Assembly (NCBI GenBank): GCA_963815445.1 | Contig: CAWFGV010000005.1 | Location: forward strand, 1 to 64,000 | From: JANLYC01 sp963815445 | Lineage (GTDB): Bacteria > Actinomycetota > Actinomycetes > Propionibacteriales > Nocardioidaceae | Length of the DNA: 64,000 nt | Direction of reading: 5' to 3' | In this document: positions 25,222 to 33,911 of the stretch, piece after piece | How positions within the stretch are numbered: the stretch's first letter is position 1 | Layout of the letters: every line of letters begins with the position of its first letter | Made by a program: the position numbers and the translations under genes | Notes under the pieces: model-generated | Database searches by the model: none | Told to the model about the DNA's origin: nothing | What the model saw: the letters and a program-made list of their open reading frames with translations, nothing else

Positions 25222-27510
25222 ATGACTGCGGATGACAGGGTGCTGCGCACCGAGGACCACCACCTGATCACCGGCAGCACCAGGTGGACGGCGAACATCC
25301 GGCCACAGGGGTCGCTGCATCTGACGTTCGTGCGTAGCCCGGTGCCGCATGCCCGTTTCACCATCGACGTGGAAGAGGCGCGCCGCGCTGCGGGAGTCGT
25401 GGCCGTCTGGACCGGCGCGGACCTGGCTCGGTGGTGTCCCGAGCTGTCGAGTCTCGACGAGGGTCCGAACATGCCGCTCGTCGCGACCGACACGGTCCGG
25501 TACGTGGGAGAGGCCGTTGCTGTCATCGTGGCCCGATCCGCTGCGGACGGGGTCGAGGCGTCCGAGCTGGTCGACGTCGACTACGACGCGCTGCCCGCGG
25601 TCGCCGACGTCGTCGCCGCCCTTGCAGAGGGGGCTCCGCTGCTGCACGAGAATGTTCCGGCCAACCGCGCGTCGGACGACCGTCGTGGACACGGAGACGT
25701 CGAGGCGGCCCTGGCCGCCGCTGACGTCGTCGTCACGCGGCGCTTCGAGCAACCACGGGTATTCCCTGCGGCGATGGAGCCTCGCGCAATCATCGTCCAG
25801 CCCGAAGGCGACGGCTTCACGATGTGGCTCTCCACCCAGACACCGCACATCGTCCGCTACCTGCTCGCCGAGGCGACGGGGATCGACCAGGACCGGCTGC
25901 GTGTGATCGCACCCGACGTGGGCGGCGGCTTCGGCGGCAAGTTCTTCTACGCCGAGGAGGTCGTTGCCCTGTTGGCGTGCCGCGAGCTCAACCGTCCGGT
26001 GGTCTGGACCGCGACGCGCAGCGAGGACTTCCAAACCACGTTCCACGGCCGTGCCGTGATCCAGGACGTGACGATCGCGGCCACGCGTGACGGGGAGATC
26101 ACCGCGCTGGACGTGCACCTCATCGGGGACTCCGGCGGCTACGTCTCACCGTTGGGCCCCGGGTCGGCGATGGGCGGGGCGCGCATGTACCCGGGTATCT
26201 ACCGCATCCCGAACTACCGGTTCCACTGCGAATGTGCGTTCACGAACAAGACCCCGGTCGGTGCCTATCGCGGCGCCGGCCGCCCGGAGGCGACGTACGC
26301 CATCGAGCGGATGGTCGACGAGCTGGCCGCCGAGCTCGGAGTCGACCCGGTCGACCTGCGTCGGCAGAACTGGATCCCGACCGAGGAGTTCCCGTACAAG
26401 ACCAGTGGTGGTGTGACGTACGACGTCGGCGACTACGCCGCCACCGCAGACGCGATGCTCGAGCTCGGCGACTACGCCGGGCTGCGCCGGCGTCAGCGGG
26501 AGCAGAACGTCGAGGGTGCCGTCACGCGGTTGGGGATAGGCGTCTCCACCTACGTCGAGGCCTGTGGCGGCGGTATCAAGTACGACGACAACGCCGTCGA
26601 GACCGCGAGCGTGCGACTGACACCCGAGGGTGCCGAGGTCGTGATCGGGACGACCGCCTTCGGAACAGGACATGCGACGACCTGGGCGCAGATCGTCAGC
26701 CGTGAGCTCGGCGTCGACGTTGGGGCCGTCAAGGTGGTGCAGGGCGACACGGACCGGGCACGGCACGGCTTCGACTCCTACGGTTCGCGCTCGGTCAGTG
26801 TGGTGGGGTCGGCTCTGCACGAGGCCGCCGTCGAAGTACGCCGGCGGGCCACCGAGGTGGCGGCGCGGGTGCTCGAGTGCGACCCGGCCGACCTCGAGTT
26901 GGAGGCGGGCACCTTCACGGTGCGCGGCACCCAGGCGTCGACGTCGCTGCGCGAGGTGGCTCTCGCGTCGTACGACGACCGCACGCTGGCACGGGAGGGT
27001 TTCGAGCCCGGTCTGGGATGCACGCGCACGTCCGACCTCAAGATCGTCACCTACCCGTACGGCGCACATCTGGCCGTCGTGGAGGTCGACGTCGAGACCG
27101 GCGTCGTGCAGCTGATGGACTACGTGGGCGTCGATGACGTGGGCAACGTCGTGAACGCGATGATCGTGGACGGCCAGGTGCACGGCGGCGCGGTACAGGG
27201 GATCGCGCAGGCCATGTTCGAGGAGGTGGCGTACGACGAGGACGCCAACGTGCTGACGCCGAGCTTCGTCGAGTACGCCATGCCGTCGGCCGCGGACCTG
27301 ATCACGCTACGCACCGACCGGCGCGTCACGCCGGCCACCACGAACCCTCTCGGCACCAAGGGTGTCGGCGAGGCGGGGGCGATCGCGGCGACCCCGGCAG
27401 TGATGAACGCGGTGCTGGACGCGCTGCGGCCGCTGGGCGTGGTCGACGTGCCCATGCCGTGCACGCCGCATCGCGTCTGGAAGGCGATCCAGCAGGCGCA
27501 GGCCTCCTGA
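25222..27510 (+). CDS. Molybdenum hydroxylase large subunit (form II CoxL-like, xanthine dehydrogenase family)
   Basis: 762-aa molybdopterin-binding subunit. The active-site loop reads AYRGAGR (348-354), the form II signature, not the CSFR loop of true CO dehydrogenase. Mo-cofactor loops (GGGFGGKFF, GTGHATTWAQI, GTKGVGEAGAIAA) are intact. It therefore probably oxidises an aldehyde or N-heterocycle. The usual FAD (CoxM) and 2Fe-2S (CoxS) partner genes are not adjacent on either side. A molybdate importer is encoded 15 kb away in the same window. Confidence 0.85.
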   Translation: MTADDRVLRTEDHHLITGSTRWTANIRPQGSLHLTFVRSPVPHARFTIDVEEARRAAGVVAVWTGADLARWCPELSSLDEGPNMPLVATDTVRYVGEAVAVIVARSAADGVEASELVDVDYDALPAVADVVAALAEGAPLLHENVPANRASDDRRGHGDVEAALAAADVVVTRRFEQPRVFPAAMEPRAIIVQPEGDGFTMWLSTQTPHIVRYLLAEATGIDQDRLRVIAPDVGGGFGGKFFYAEEVVALLACRELNRPVVWTATRSEDFQTTFHGRAVIQDVTIAATRDGEITALDVHLIGDSGGYVSPLGPGSAMGGARMYPGIYRIPNYRFHCECAFTNKTPVGAYRGAGRPEATYAIERMVDELAAELGVDPVDLRRQNWIPTEEFPYKTSGGVTYDVGDYAATADAMLELGDYAGLRRRQREQNVEGAVTRLGIGVSTYVEACGGGIKYDDNAVETASVRLTPEGAEVVIGTTAFGTGHATTWAQIVSRELGVDVGAVKVVQGDTDRARHGFDSYGSRSVSVVGSALHEAAVEVRRRATEVAARVLECDPADLELEAGTFTVRGTQASTSLREVALASYDDRTLAREGFEPGLGCTRTSDLKIVTYPYGAHLAVVEVDVETGVVQLMDYVGVDDVGNVVNAMIVDGQVHGGAVQGIAQAMFEEVAYDEDANVLTPSFVEYAMPSAADLITLRTDRRVTPATTNPLGTKGVGEAGAIAATPAVMNAVLDALRPLGVVDVPMPCTPHRVWKAIQQAQAS

Positions 27511-27570
27511 CGGTTGCAGAACCTCCCCCTCACCCCGCGAGTTGCCGGAAAGTGCAGGTCGCCCGTCCCT

Positions 27571-27674
27571 GGCCGTGCGTTTGCCTTGTTCACAAGCCAC
27601 CTGGCTTCTTCACAAGGCAAACGCGGCTAGGTCAGATGGCAAGTGGCTTGTTCACTAGGCAAACGGCAACGGCC
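27571..27674. repeat. 104-bp double-hairpin intergenic element, copy A
   Basis: Flanked by GGCCGT and ACGGCC-like ends. Hairpin 1 is a perfect 13-bp stem (27577-27589 with 27612-27624, GCGTTTGCCTTGT) plus an inner AAGCCA/TGGCTT stem. A second, looser palindrome follows with GGCTTGTTCACTAGGC. The reverse complement aligns along its length with copy B at 45709-45811. It lies in a convergent 3'-3' gap (27511-27739) that holds nothing else recognised. Likely a mobile or REP-like palindromic element, perhaps a bidirectional terminator. Confidence 0.8.
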
Positions 27675-27739
27675 AGGTGGACGACAGCGCCAGCCGTGGG
27701 GTCCGGCGGTAGGGGCGAGTGGCAGTCGGTCAGGAGAGG

Positions 27740-28417
27740 TCAGCGGGCGGAGTAGACGACCATCGAGACGCCCACGTAGTGGACCGCGAAGGCGGCAACC
27801 GTAAAGCTGTGGAAAACCTCGTGGAAGCCGAACCAGCGGGGGATCGGGTTGGGGCGCTTCAGCCCGTAGATGAGGCCGCCCAGCGAATACAGCCCGCCGC
27901 CGACGATGATCAGCGTGAGCACCGCCGGCCCCGCCGTCCGGGCAAAGTCGCCGAGCCAGAAGATCGCCGCCCAGCCGAGGGCGATGTACACCGGCAGGTA
28001 AAGCCACCGGGGTGCGCCGATCCAGAACACCCGGAAGGCGATGCCGAGCAGCGCGCCACCCCACACGAGTATGAGCAGGACGCGCGCGTTCGTCCCGCTG
28101 AGCAGCATCAACGCGAACGGCGTGTACGTGCCGGCGATCAACAAGAAGATGTTCGAGTGGTCCAGCCGTCGGAGCACGCCGTGCCACCGCGGACCCCAAT
28201 GGCCCCGATGGAACAGTGCGGAGACACCGAACAGCAAGGACGCCGACAGCGCGAAGATCGCGGACGCGACCCGCGTCTTGGTGTCCGGGGCGAGGCTGAC
28301 GAGAACGATCCCGGCGGCGACGCTGACCGGAAACGTGCCGAGGTGGAGCCAGCCGCGCAAATGGGGTTTGATCTCGCGCGCAGCATCCCGGAGTCTCTCA
28401 GTTGCCTGCGCGATCAT
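27740..28417 (-). CDS. trhA: Hemolysin III/TrhA family membrane protein
   Basis: 225-aa seven-TM protein of the PAQR/YqfA superfamily. Conserved metal-site residues are SALFHRGHW (early helix) and GFHEVFHSFTVAAFAVHY (last helices, the HxxxH pair). Bacterial members influence membrane energetics and fluidity; haemolysis is a historical name. The ATG at 28417 is chosen because TACCGT is 7 nt upstream; an upstream extension would run into the divergent uppS promoter. Confidence 0.85.
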   Translation of the reverse strand: MIAQATERLRDAAREIKPHLRGWLHLGTFPVSVAAGIVLVSLAPDTKTRVASAIFALSASLLFGVSALFHRGHWGPRWHGVLRRLDHSNIFLLIAGTYTPFALMLLSGTNARVLLILVWGGALLGIAFRVFWIGAPRWLYLPVYIALGWAAIFWLGDFARTAGPAVLTLIIVGGGLYSLGGLIYGLKRPNPIPRWFGFHEVFHSFTVAAFAVHYVGVSMVVYSAR

Positions 28418-28424
28418 GGTGCCA

Positions 28425-28430
28425 ACGGTA
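28425..28430 (-). promoter_or_regulatory. Leaderless -10 box of trhA
   Basis: TACCGT on the minus strand, 7 nt before the ATG at 28417. Confidence 0.5.
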
Positions 28431-28530
28431 GAGGGGCAACCTGAGAGTTGCAGGGGTAACCTCTCTCCGGGGGGCGTGATCTTGCCAACGCCTCGAGGCT
28501 TGGTCCCGTTGTGTTCAGGAGGTGCACCAG

Positions 28531-29295
28531 ATGGCGTCTGCTCGGTCACTCGCCTACGAGCTCTACGAACGGCGACTTCTCCGCCAGCTCAACCCTGACC
28601 GTATCCCTGCCCACATCGGCGTGATGTGCGACGGCAACCGTCGCTGGGCCCGCTCGACGGGCGAGCACGTCGAAGGCGGCTACATCGCGGGCGCCGACAA
28701 GATCCCGGAGTTCCTGAGCTGGTGCGACCAGCTGCACGTCGAACTGGTCACGCTGTGGCTGCTTTCCACCGACAACCTGGCCCGCCCCGCCGACGAGATC
28801 GCGCCGCTGATGCGGGTCATCGAGGAACTGGTCGACGAGCTCGCGGCGACGGGCCGTTGGCGCGTGCAGCCCGTCGGAGCCCTCGACCTGCTCCCCGCGA
28901 CCACGGCACAACGGCTGAAGGCGGCCGCTGACCGCTCGGCCGACGTCGACGGCATGACCGTCAACATCGCGGTCGCCTACGGAGGCAGACGCGAGCTTGC
29001 AGACGCTGTGCGCTCACTCCTGCACGACCACGCGGCGCAGGGTACGACGATCGAGGAGCTGGCCGAGTTCATCGACGTCGAGCACATCGCGGAGCACCTC
29101 TATACCCGCGGCCAGCCCGACCCCGACCTCGTGATCCGGACCTCAGGTGAGCAGCGGATGTCCGGGTTCCTGCTGTGGCAGAGCGCCCACAGCGAGTTCT
29201 ACTTCTGCGAAGCCATGTGGCCGGACTTCCGGCGCACGGACTTCCTGCGCGCAATCCGGGCCTACGGTGCCCGGGAGCGTCGCTACGGCACCTGA
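28531..29295 (+). CDS. uppS: cis-Isoprenyl diphosphate synthase (undecaprenyl/decaprenyl type)
   Basis: Makes the Z-polyprenyl diphosphate carrier lipid for cell-wall precursors. The 254-aa protein has the catalytic Asp34 in CDGNRRWAR, LWLLSTDNLARP, the AYGGRREL motif and the C-terminal RTSGEQRMSGFLLWQ and WPDF signatures. The ATG at 28531 has AGGAGG 8 nt upstream. Chain length (C15 versus C50/C55) cannot be read with certainty; actinobacteria often have two paralogues. Confidence 0.92.
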   Translation: MASARSLAYELYERRLLRQLNPDRIPAHIGVMCDGNRRWARSTGEHVEGGYIAGADKIPEFLSWCDQLHVELVTLWLLSTDNLARPADEIAPLMRVIEELVDELAATGRWRVQPVGALDLLPATTAQRLKAAADRSADVDGMTVNIAVAYGGRRELADAVRSLLHDHAAQGTTIEELAEFIDVEHIAEHLYTRGQPDPDLVIRTSGEQRMSGFLLWQSAHSEFYFCEAMWPDFRRTDFLRAIRAYGARERRYGT

Positions 29296-29348
29296 CCATC
29301 GAGATGCGATCTCGGCTCTCGCGGGACGGGTCGAGCCGGCTTTGGCGG

Positions 29349-29375
29349 GTGTCCGCGCGGTGGCGCCGCGGACAC
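29349..29375 (+). terminator. GC-rich hairpin after uppS
   Basis: Perfect 9-bp stem GTGTCCGCG/CGCGGACAC with a 9-nt loop, about 50 bp past the uppS stop. The rest of the 29296-29586 gap shows nothing else I can support. Confidence 0.55.
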
Positions 29376-29586
29376 GCCCGTCGCATGGCGTGTCGTCGCC
29401 GTCCGGTCACCGCAGGCGCCGTACCGTCGGAACTGTCGTCCGGCACACGGGCCGGGCGTCGCGGGAGGCCCAACGTGCAACACCTGTCAGGGCAGGCATC
29501 GTGCCCTGGGGCGAGTTCTTCCCGGTCCGACTGACACCGAGGACCGGCGAGACGATGCTCCCGCGCGGTCCGCGAGGGGACACACC

Positions 29587-30984
29587 GTGGCCGCAGCCAC
29601 CGGACGACCGCCTGTACCCGCCAAAGCCGCTCGGACACGCATCGGCACGGCATCGAAGCCCCGCACCCCCGGCGCACCGGCCGCGGTCGCATCGACTGCG
29701 CGGACCTTTGTGCTCGACACCAGCGTCCTGCTGGCTGACCCGGGTGCGCTGAGACGGTTCCAGGAGCACGAGGTCGTGCTGCCGGTGGTCGTCATCACCG
29801 AGCTCGAGGGCAAGCGCGCACATCCCGAGCTCGGCTACTTCGCGCGGTCGGCCCTGCGAATGCTCGACGAGCTGCGCGTCCTTCACGGGCGGCTCGACAG
29901 CCCCGTCCCGATCGGCGACCACGGGGGCACGCTCCGAGTCGAGCTCAACCACAGTGACCCCACGGTGCTGCCGGCGGGGTTCCGGCTCGGCGACAACGAC
30001 TCCCGTATCCTCGCGGTCGCGCTCAACCTGAGCGCGGAAGGTGCCGATGTCAGCCTGGTCTCCAAGGACCTTCCGATGCGCGTCAAGGCATCCGCTGTCG
30101 GTCTGCGGGCCGAGGAGTACCGAGCCGAGCTCGCGATCGAGACCGGCTACACCGGGATGAGCGAGATCGACGTGACGAGCGGCGAGCTCGACGTGCTGTA
30201 CGACGCCGGGGTAGCCGATCTCGAGGCCGCCCGCGACCTGCCCTGCCACTCAGGGCTCGTGCTCATGTCCGAGCGTGGTAGCGCGCTGGGCCGCGTCACG
30301 CCCGACAAGCAGGTACGCCTGGTGCGGGGTGACCGCGAGGCCTTCGGTCTGCGCGGCCGGTCCGCCGAGCAGCGCGTCGCCCTCGACCTGCTGCTCGACC
30401 CTGACATCGGCATCATCTCGCTGGGGGGCCGGGCCGGTACCGGCAAGTCCGCTCTCGCCTTGTGCGCCGGCCTGGAGGCGGTGCTCGAGCGTCGCCAGCA
30501 CAAGAAGGTCGTGGTGTTCCGTCCCCTCTTCGCGGTCGGTGGCCAAGAGCTCGGGTACCTCCCCGGTAACGAGTCCGAGAAGATGCAGCCCTGGGCGCAG
30601 GCGGTCTTCGACACGTTGGGTGCAGTGACGAGCTCGGACGTGATCGAAGAGGTGCTCGCGCGCGGAATGCTCGAAGTGCTGCCGCTCACCCACATCCGCG
30701 GCCGCTCCCTGCACGACGCCTTCGTGGTCGTCGACGAGGCCCAGTCGCTCGAGCGCAACGTGCTGCTCACCGTGCTGTCCCGGGTCGGGGCCAACTCTCG
30801 CGTGATCTTGACCCACGACGTGGCCCAGCGCGACAACCTCCGCGTCGGCCGGTACGACGGTGTCGTGGCGGTGGTCGAGAAGCTCAAGGGCCACCCGCTC
30901 TTCGCGCACGTGACGCTCACCCGGTCGGAGCGCTCACCCATCGCCGCGTTGGTGACCGAGATGCTCGAGGACGTGTCGCTGTAG
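29587..30984 (+). CDS. PIN-PhoH fusion ATPase/RNase (PhoH2 family)
   Basis: 465-aa cytoplasmic protein. The N-terminal PIN ribonuclease domain (about 40-180) has Asp44 in FVLDTSV, Glu in TELEGK and a DNDSRILA acidic centre. The C-terminal PhoH ATPase has Walker A GRAGTGKS (281-288) and Walker B FVVVDEAQ. Actinobacterial PhoH2 proteins unwind and cleave RNA in an ATP-dependent way. A GTG at 29587 is used with GAGGGGA upstream. Usually encoded near uppS/fum in this lineage. Confidence 0.92.
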   Translation: MAAATGRPPVPAKAARTRIGTASKPRTPGAPAAVASTARTFVLDTSVLLADPGALRRFQEHEVVLPVVVITELEGKRAHPELGYFARSALRMLDELRVLHGRLDSPVPIGDHGGTLRVELNHSDPTVLPAGFRLGDNDSRILAVALNLSAEGADVSLVSKDLPMRVKASAVGLRAEEYRAELAIETGYTGMSEIDVTSGELDVLYDAGVADLEAARDLPCHSGLVLMSERGSALGRVTPDKQVRLVRGDREAFGLRGRSAEQRVALDLLLDPDIGIISLGGRAGTGKSALALCAGLEAVLERRQHKKVVVFRPLFAVGGQELGYLPGNESEKMQPWAQAVFDTLGAVTSSDVIEEVLARGMLEVLPLTHIRGRSLHDAFVVVDEAQSLERNVLLTVLSRVGANSRVILTHDVAQRDNLRVGRYDGVVAVVEKLKGHPLFAHVTLTRSERSPIAALVTEMLEDVSL

Positions 30985-31009
30985 CCAGGTGCTCATCCGA
31001 CGTACGGGG

Positions 31010-31051
31010 AACAGGCCCGGCTCGCCAGACAGGGAGGCGGTCGGGCCTGTT
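31010..31051 (+). terminator. Terminator after phoH
   Basis: Perfect 10-bp inverted repeat AACAGGCCCG/CGGGCCTGTT with a 22-nt loop, 26 bp past the stop, followed by T and a short pyrimidine stretch. Confidence 0.65.
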
Positions 31052-31190
31052 TCTGCGCCGAATGCCGCCTGGACCACGGGCAAAATCGCCTCTGGTGTCC
31101 CATGCGTCACTACAGCCCCGGGAGATTTGACCTCGGCCGGGATTCCCCTCAGGCTGGACCGGTCTCCTACCCCTCGAGGAGTGGTTCAGC

Positions 31191-31895
31191 GTGCCCGGTA
31201 GGCACATCGCACCACGGCACAAGGCGTCCCGGTCGCTCAGGCGGACCGTCGGCCGCGTTGCCGGTGATGTCGTGGCGACCCTGCCCACATCCGGCGTCGG
31301 CGGCGCAGTCGCCCTGGTGGGCGCTGCGGGTGTCGCGGTCGGTCTCGGCGTCTTCACCGTCAATGCCACGGCTACGCCCGCTGGTACGTCGGTGGCCGCA
31401 GCCTCCGACCTGCTCAGTGCCAAGGCCGGCCTGTCCGAGGAGGCCATCAAGGCGCGACACCGGTCTGCCGAGCCGCAGGTCAGCCGGTCCTCGTCGCGCC
31501 CGGCGCTCGCCTCGGTCCAGCGTGAGACGAAGGCCAAGCACCTCCCGGTGACCAAGCAGGACGTCTCGGGCGCGGTGTCTGAGACCGTCGAGGCCACCGA
31601 CCCGCGCGACATCGCGATGGGGATGCTCGGCGACTTCGGATGGAGCAGCGACGAGTTCTCCTGCCTCGACTCCTTGTGGCTCAGTGAGAGCAACTGGAAC
31701 CCGTACGCCTCGAACTCGTCCTCAGGCGCCTACGGCATCCCGCAGTCCCTCCCGGGCGAGAAGATGGCCAGTATCGCGCCCGACTGGCGGACCAACCCGG
31801 CCACCCAGATCCGGTGGGGCCTGACCTACATCCAGTCGTCGTACGGCTCGCCCTGCAGCGCCTGGTACTTCAAAGAGGGTCACAACTGGTACTGA
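31191..31895 (+). CDS. Secreted lytic-transglycosylase-domain protein
   Basis: 234-aa exported murein hydrolase. A basic N-terminus is followed by a hydrophobic segment at about residues 36-65 (signal peptide or anchor) and a low-complexity Ser/Ala/Lys linker. The C-terminal goose-lysozyme/SLT-like domain (about 145-234) has the catalytic Glu in LWLSESNWNP, with GAYGIPQSLPG and NPATQIRWGLTYI. The start is a GTG. The 206-bp leader 30985-31190 was examined for a c-di-AMP (ydaO) riboswitch, common before such genes, but no convincing match was seen. Confidence 0.82.
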   Translation: MPGRHIAPRHKASRSLRRTVGRVAGDVVATLPTSGVGGAVALVGAAGVAVGLGVFTVNATATPAGTSVAAASDLLSAKAGLSEEAIKARHRSAEPQVSRSSSRPALASVQRETKAKHLPVTKQDVSGAVSETVEATDPRDIAMGMLGDFGWSSDEFSCLDSLWLSESNWNPYASNSSSGAYGIPQSLPGEKMASIAPDWRTNPATQIRWGLTYIQSSYGSPCSAWYFKEGHNWY

Positions 31896-31910
31896 GCCAC
31901 GCATCGTGGC
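31896..31910. terminator. Short bidirectional hairpin between convergent genes
   Basis: Perfect GCCACG-CAT-CGTGGC directly after the transglycosylase stop codon and before the end of fumC. It could terminate both transcripts. Confidence 0.45.
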
Positions 31911-31929
31911 CAGACCTCGGCTGCACGCG

Positions 31930-33333
31930 CTACGGGTGGGTCATCCCCAGGACGTCCAGTGCTGCGTCGAGCTCGGCCTCGGTGAGGTCGCCCCGCTCGA
32001 CATACCCCTCCTCGATCACGACCTCACGGATCGTCTTGCGTTCCTTGACCGCCTTCTTGGCGACGGTGGCGGCGTTCTCGTAGCCGATCGCTCGGTTGAG
32101 CGGCGTCACGACCGACGGGGATGACTCCGCGAGCACTCGGCAGTGCTCGACGTCGGCCTCGATGCCGACGACGCAGCGGTCGGCGAGCGTACGCGCGGCG
32201 TTGCTGAGCAGGCGGATCGACTGGAGGAGGTTCGCGGCCATCACGGGCATCATCACGTTGAGCTCGAAGTTGCCGCTGGCGCCGGCGAACGCGATGGCCG
32301 CGTCGTTGCCGATCACCTGCGCACACACCATGGACGTCGCTTCGGGCAGGACAGGGTTGACCTTCCCCGGCATGATGCTCGAGCCCGGCTGCAGATCGGG
32401 GAGGCGGATCTCGCCCAGCCCGGTGCGTGGGCCAGAACCCATCCAGCGCAGGTCGGTGCACGTCTTGTGCAGACCGACGGCAATGGTCCGGAGCTGGCCG
32501 GAGGCCTCGACGAGCCCGTCGCGGCTGCCCTGGGCCTCGAAGTGGTTGCGCGCCTCAGTCAACGGTAGCCCCGTCAGGCTCGCCAAGACCTCGATCACCC
32601 TGGCGGCGAAGCCGGGAGGCGTGTTGATGCCGGTGCCTACCGCCGTGCCGCCCAGCGGGAGCTCGGCGACCCGGGGGAGGGTCGCCTCAAGGCGCTCGAC
32701 CCCGAAGCGCAGCTGGGCTGCGAATCCGCCGAACTCCTGGCCGAGAGTCACCGGGGTGGCGTCCATCAGGTGGGTACGGCCGGACTTCACCACCTCGGCG
32801 AACTCGTCAGCCTTGTGCTCGAAGGCGGTCGCCAGGTGGTCGAGTGCGGGGATCAGGTCCCGGACGATCGCCGCTGTGGTGGCGACGTGGATGGACGTGG
32901 GGAACGTGTCGTTGCTCGACTGGCTCGCGTTCACGTGGTCATTGGGATGGACATCACGGCCGAGCGCCTGGGTGGCCAAGGATGCGATGACTTCGTTGGC
33001 GTTCATGTTGCTCGAGGTGCCGGAGCCGGTCTGGAACACGTCGACGGGGAAGTGGTCGTCGTACTGACCGGAGGCCACGTCGAGTGCGGCCTTTTCGATC
33101 GCGGCGGCCATGTCGGCCCCGATGACGCCGAGCTCACCGTTCACCTGAGCCGCCGCAGCCTTGACCTGGGCCAGGGCGTGTATGTGGGTCGGCTCGAGCG
33201 TCGTACCGGAGATCGGGAAGTTCTCGACGGCACGTTGGGTCTGGGCCCGCCACAGCGCCGCGGCCGGCACTTGGACCTCACCCATCGTGTCGTGCTCGAT
33301 CCGGTACTCCGCCGTGTCCTCTCGCTCACCCAT
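31930..33333 (-). CDS. fumC: Class II fumarate hydratase
   Basis: Interconverts fumarate and malate in the TCA cycle as an oxygen-stable homotetramer. The 467-aa protein has the superfamily signature GSSIMPGKVNP (317-327), SGTSSNMNANEV, the catalytic His region SGRTHLMDATP and NASQSSNDTFPTS. The ATG at 33333 has TACGGT 7 nt upstream. A decayed class I fumarase lies 3.2 kb away, so this is the only complete fumarase visible here. A 22-bp repeat array lies immediately upstream of its promoter. Confidence 0.96.
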   Translation of the reverse strand: MGEREDTAEYRIEHDTMGEVQVPAAALWRAQTQRAVENFPISGTTLEPTHIHALAQVKAAAAQVNGELGVIGADMAAAIEKAALDVASGQYDDHFPVDVFQTGSGTSSNMNANEVIASLATQALGRDVHPNDHVNASQSSNDTFPTSIHVATTAAIVRDLIPALDHLATAFEHKADEFAEVVKSGRTHLMDATPVTLGQEFGGFAAQLRFGVERLEATLPRVAELPLGGTAVGTGINTPPGFAARVIEVLASLTGLPLTEARNHFEAQGSRDGLVEASGQLRTIAVGLHKTCTDLRWMGSGPRTGLGEIRLPDLQPGSSIMPGKVNPVLPEATSMVCAQVIGNDAAIAFAGASGNFELNVMMPVMAANLLQSIRLLSNAARTLADRCVVGIEADVEHCRVLAESSPSVVTPLNRAIGYENAATVAKKAVKERKTIREVVIEEGYVERGDLTEAELDAALDVLGMTHP

Positions 33334-33340
33334 GCCCCCC

Positions 33341-33346
33341 ACCGTA
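33341..33346 (-). promoter_or_regulatory. Leaderless -10 box of fumC
   Basis: TACGGT on the minus strand, 7 nt before the ATG at 33333. Confidence 0.55.
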
Positions 33347-33358
33347 CGACCCCTCTCG

Positions 33359-33424
33359 TTGAGCCGTGAGTTGTGGCTCCTTGAACCGTGAGTTGTGGCT
33401 CCTTCAACCGTGAGTTATGGCTAC
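33359..33424 (+). repeat. Tandem array, three 22-bp units
   Basis: Three head-to-tail copies with no spacers: 33359-33380, 33381-33402 and 33403-33424. The core is CCGTGAGTTGTGGCTCC. The third unit has two changes in the second half (TTATGGCTAC). Unit 1 can fold GAGCC-N9-GGCTC. It lies between the fumC promoter and the 3' end of arfB, in opposite orientation to the five-unit array at 33912-34021. Confidence 0.95.
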
Positions 33425-33446
33425 TTGAGCCCGCCGAGTCGTTGGG

Positions 33447-33872
33447 TCAATCCCCGGGATCTCGGCGTTGCTGCTTGAGCTCGCCGCGCTGGCGCTTGGT
33501 GTCAAGCCTTCGGCGTACGGCGCCCCTGGTTGGCCGCGTCGGCCTGCGTTGCGGTGGCGGAGGCGAGATCGCCTCCCGCAGCAGTTGTGCCATGCGGCGT
33601 TCGGCCGCGTCGCGGTTGCGTAGCTGTGACCGATGCTCAGACGCCGAGACGGTCAGGACGCCGCCGACGAGGCGACCGGCCAGGTGAGCGAGGGCGCGGC
33701 CACGGTGCACCGGCGTGAAAGCGGCCGACGTACTCACGTCGAGGCTCAGCTCGACCCTGCTGTCCGTGGTGTTGACCGACTGTCCACCTGGTCCCCTCGA
33801 CCGCGAAAACCGCCAACGCAACTCGCGCTCGGGGATGACAACCCCGTCGCGTACGACGATCGGACCCGGCAT
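33447..33872 (-). CDS. arfB: Alternative ribosome-rescue factor ArfB (peptidyl-tRNA hydrolase YaeJ type)
   Basis: Frees ribosomes stalled on mRNAs without a stop codon by hydrolysing the peptidyl-tRNA. The 141-aa protein has the catalytic GGQ at residues 29-31 (RGPGGQSVN) in a release-factor domain 3 fold. The basic tail (RRRLDTKRQRGELKQQRR) inserts into the mRNA channel. The ATG at 33872 has TACGCT 6 nt upstream. It is the only gene between two inverted arrays of the 22-bp repeat. Confidence 0.92.
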   Translation of the reverse strand: MPGPIVVRDGVVIPERELRWRFSRSRGPGGQSVNTTDSRVELSLDVSTSAAFTPVHRGRALAHLAGRLVGGVLTVSASEHRSQLRNRDAAERRMAQLLREAISPPPPQRRPTRPTRGAVRRRLDTKRQRGELKQQRRDPGD

Positions 33873-33878
33873 GGAACG

Positions 33879-33884
33879 AGCGTA
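33879..33884 (-). promoter_or_regulatory. Leaderless -10 box of arfB
   Basis: TACGCT on the minus strand, 6 nt before the ATG at 33872. The five-unit repeat array begins 27 bp further upstream. Confidence 0.5.
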
Positions 33885-33911
33885 ACGACGTATCGACCGT
33901 GGACCAGCCAA

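Noticed and set aside
27571..27674. Short peptides encoded in the palindromic elements
   Set aside because: Frames are by-products of the repeat. Convergent 3' gap location and hairpins argue for a structural element.
30985..31190. c-di-AMP (ydaO) riboswitch before the lytic transglycosylase
   Set aside because: Position is attractive, but I could not place the conserved core; only a terminator for phoH is convincing.
31896..31910. tRNA-like fold
   Set aside because: Hairpin only; no T-arm, anticodon or acceptor pattern. No tRNA was seen anywhere in the window.
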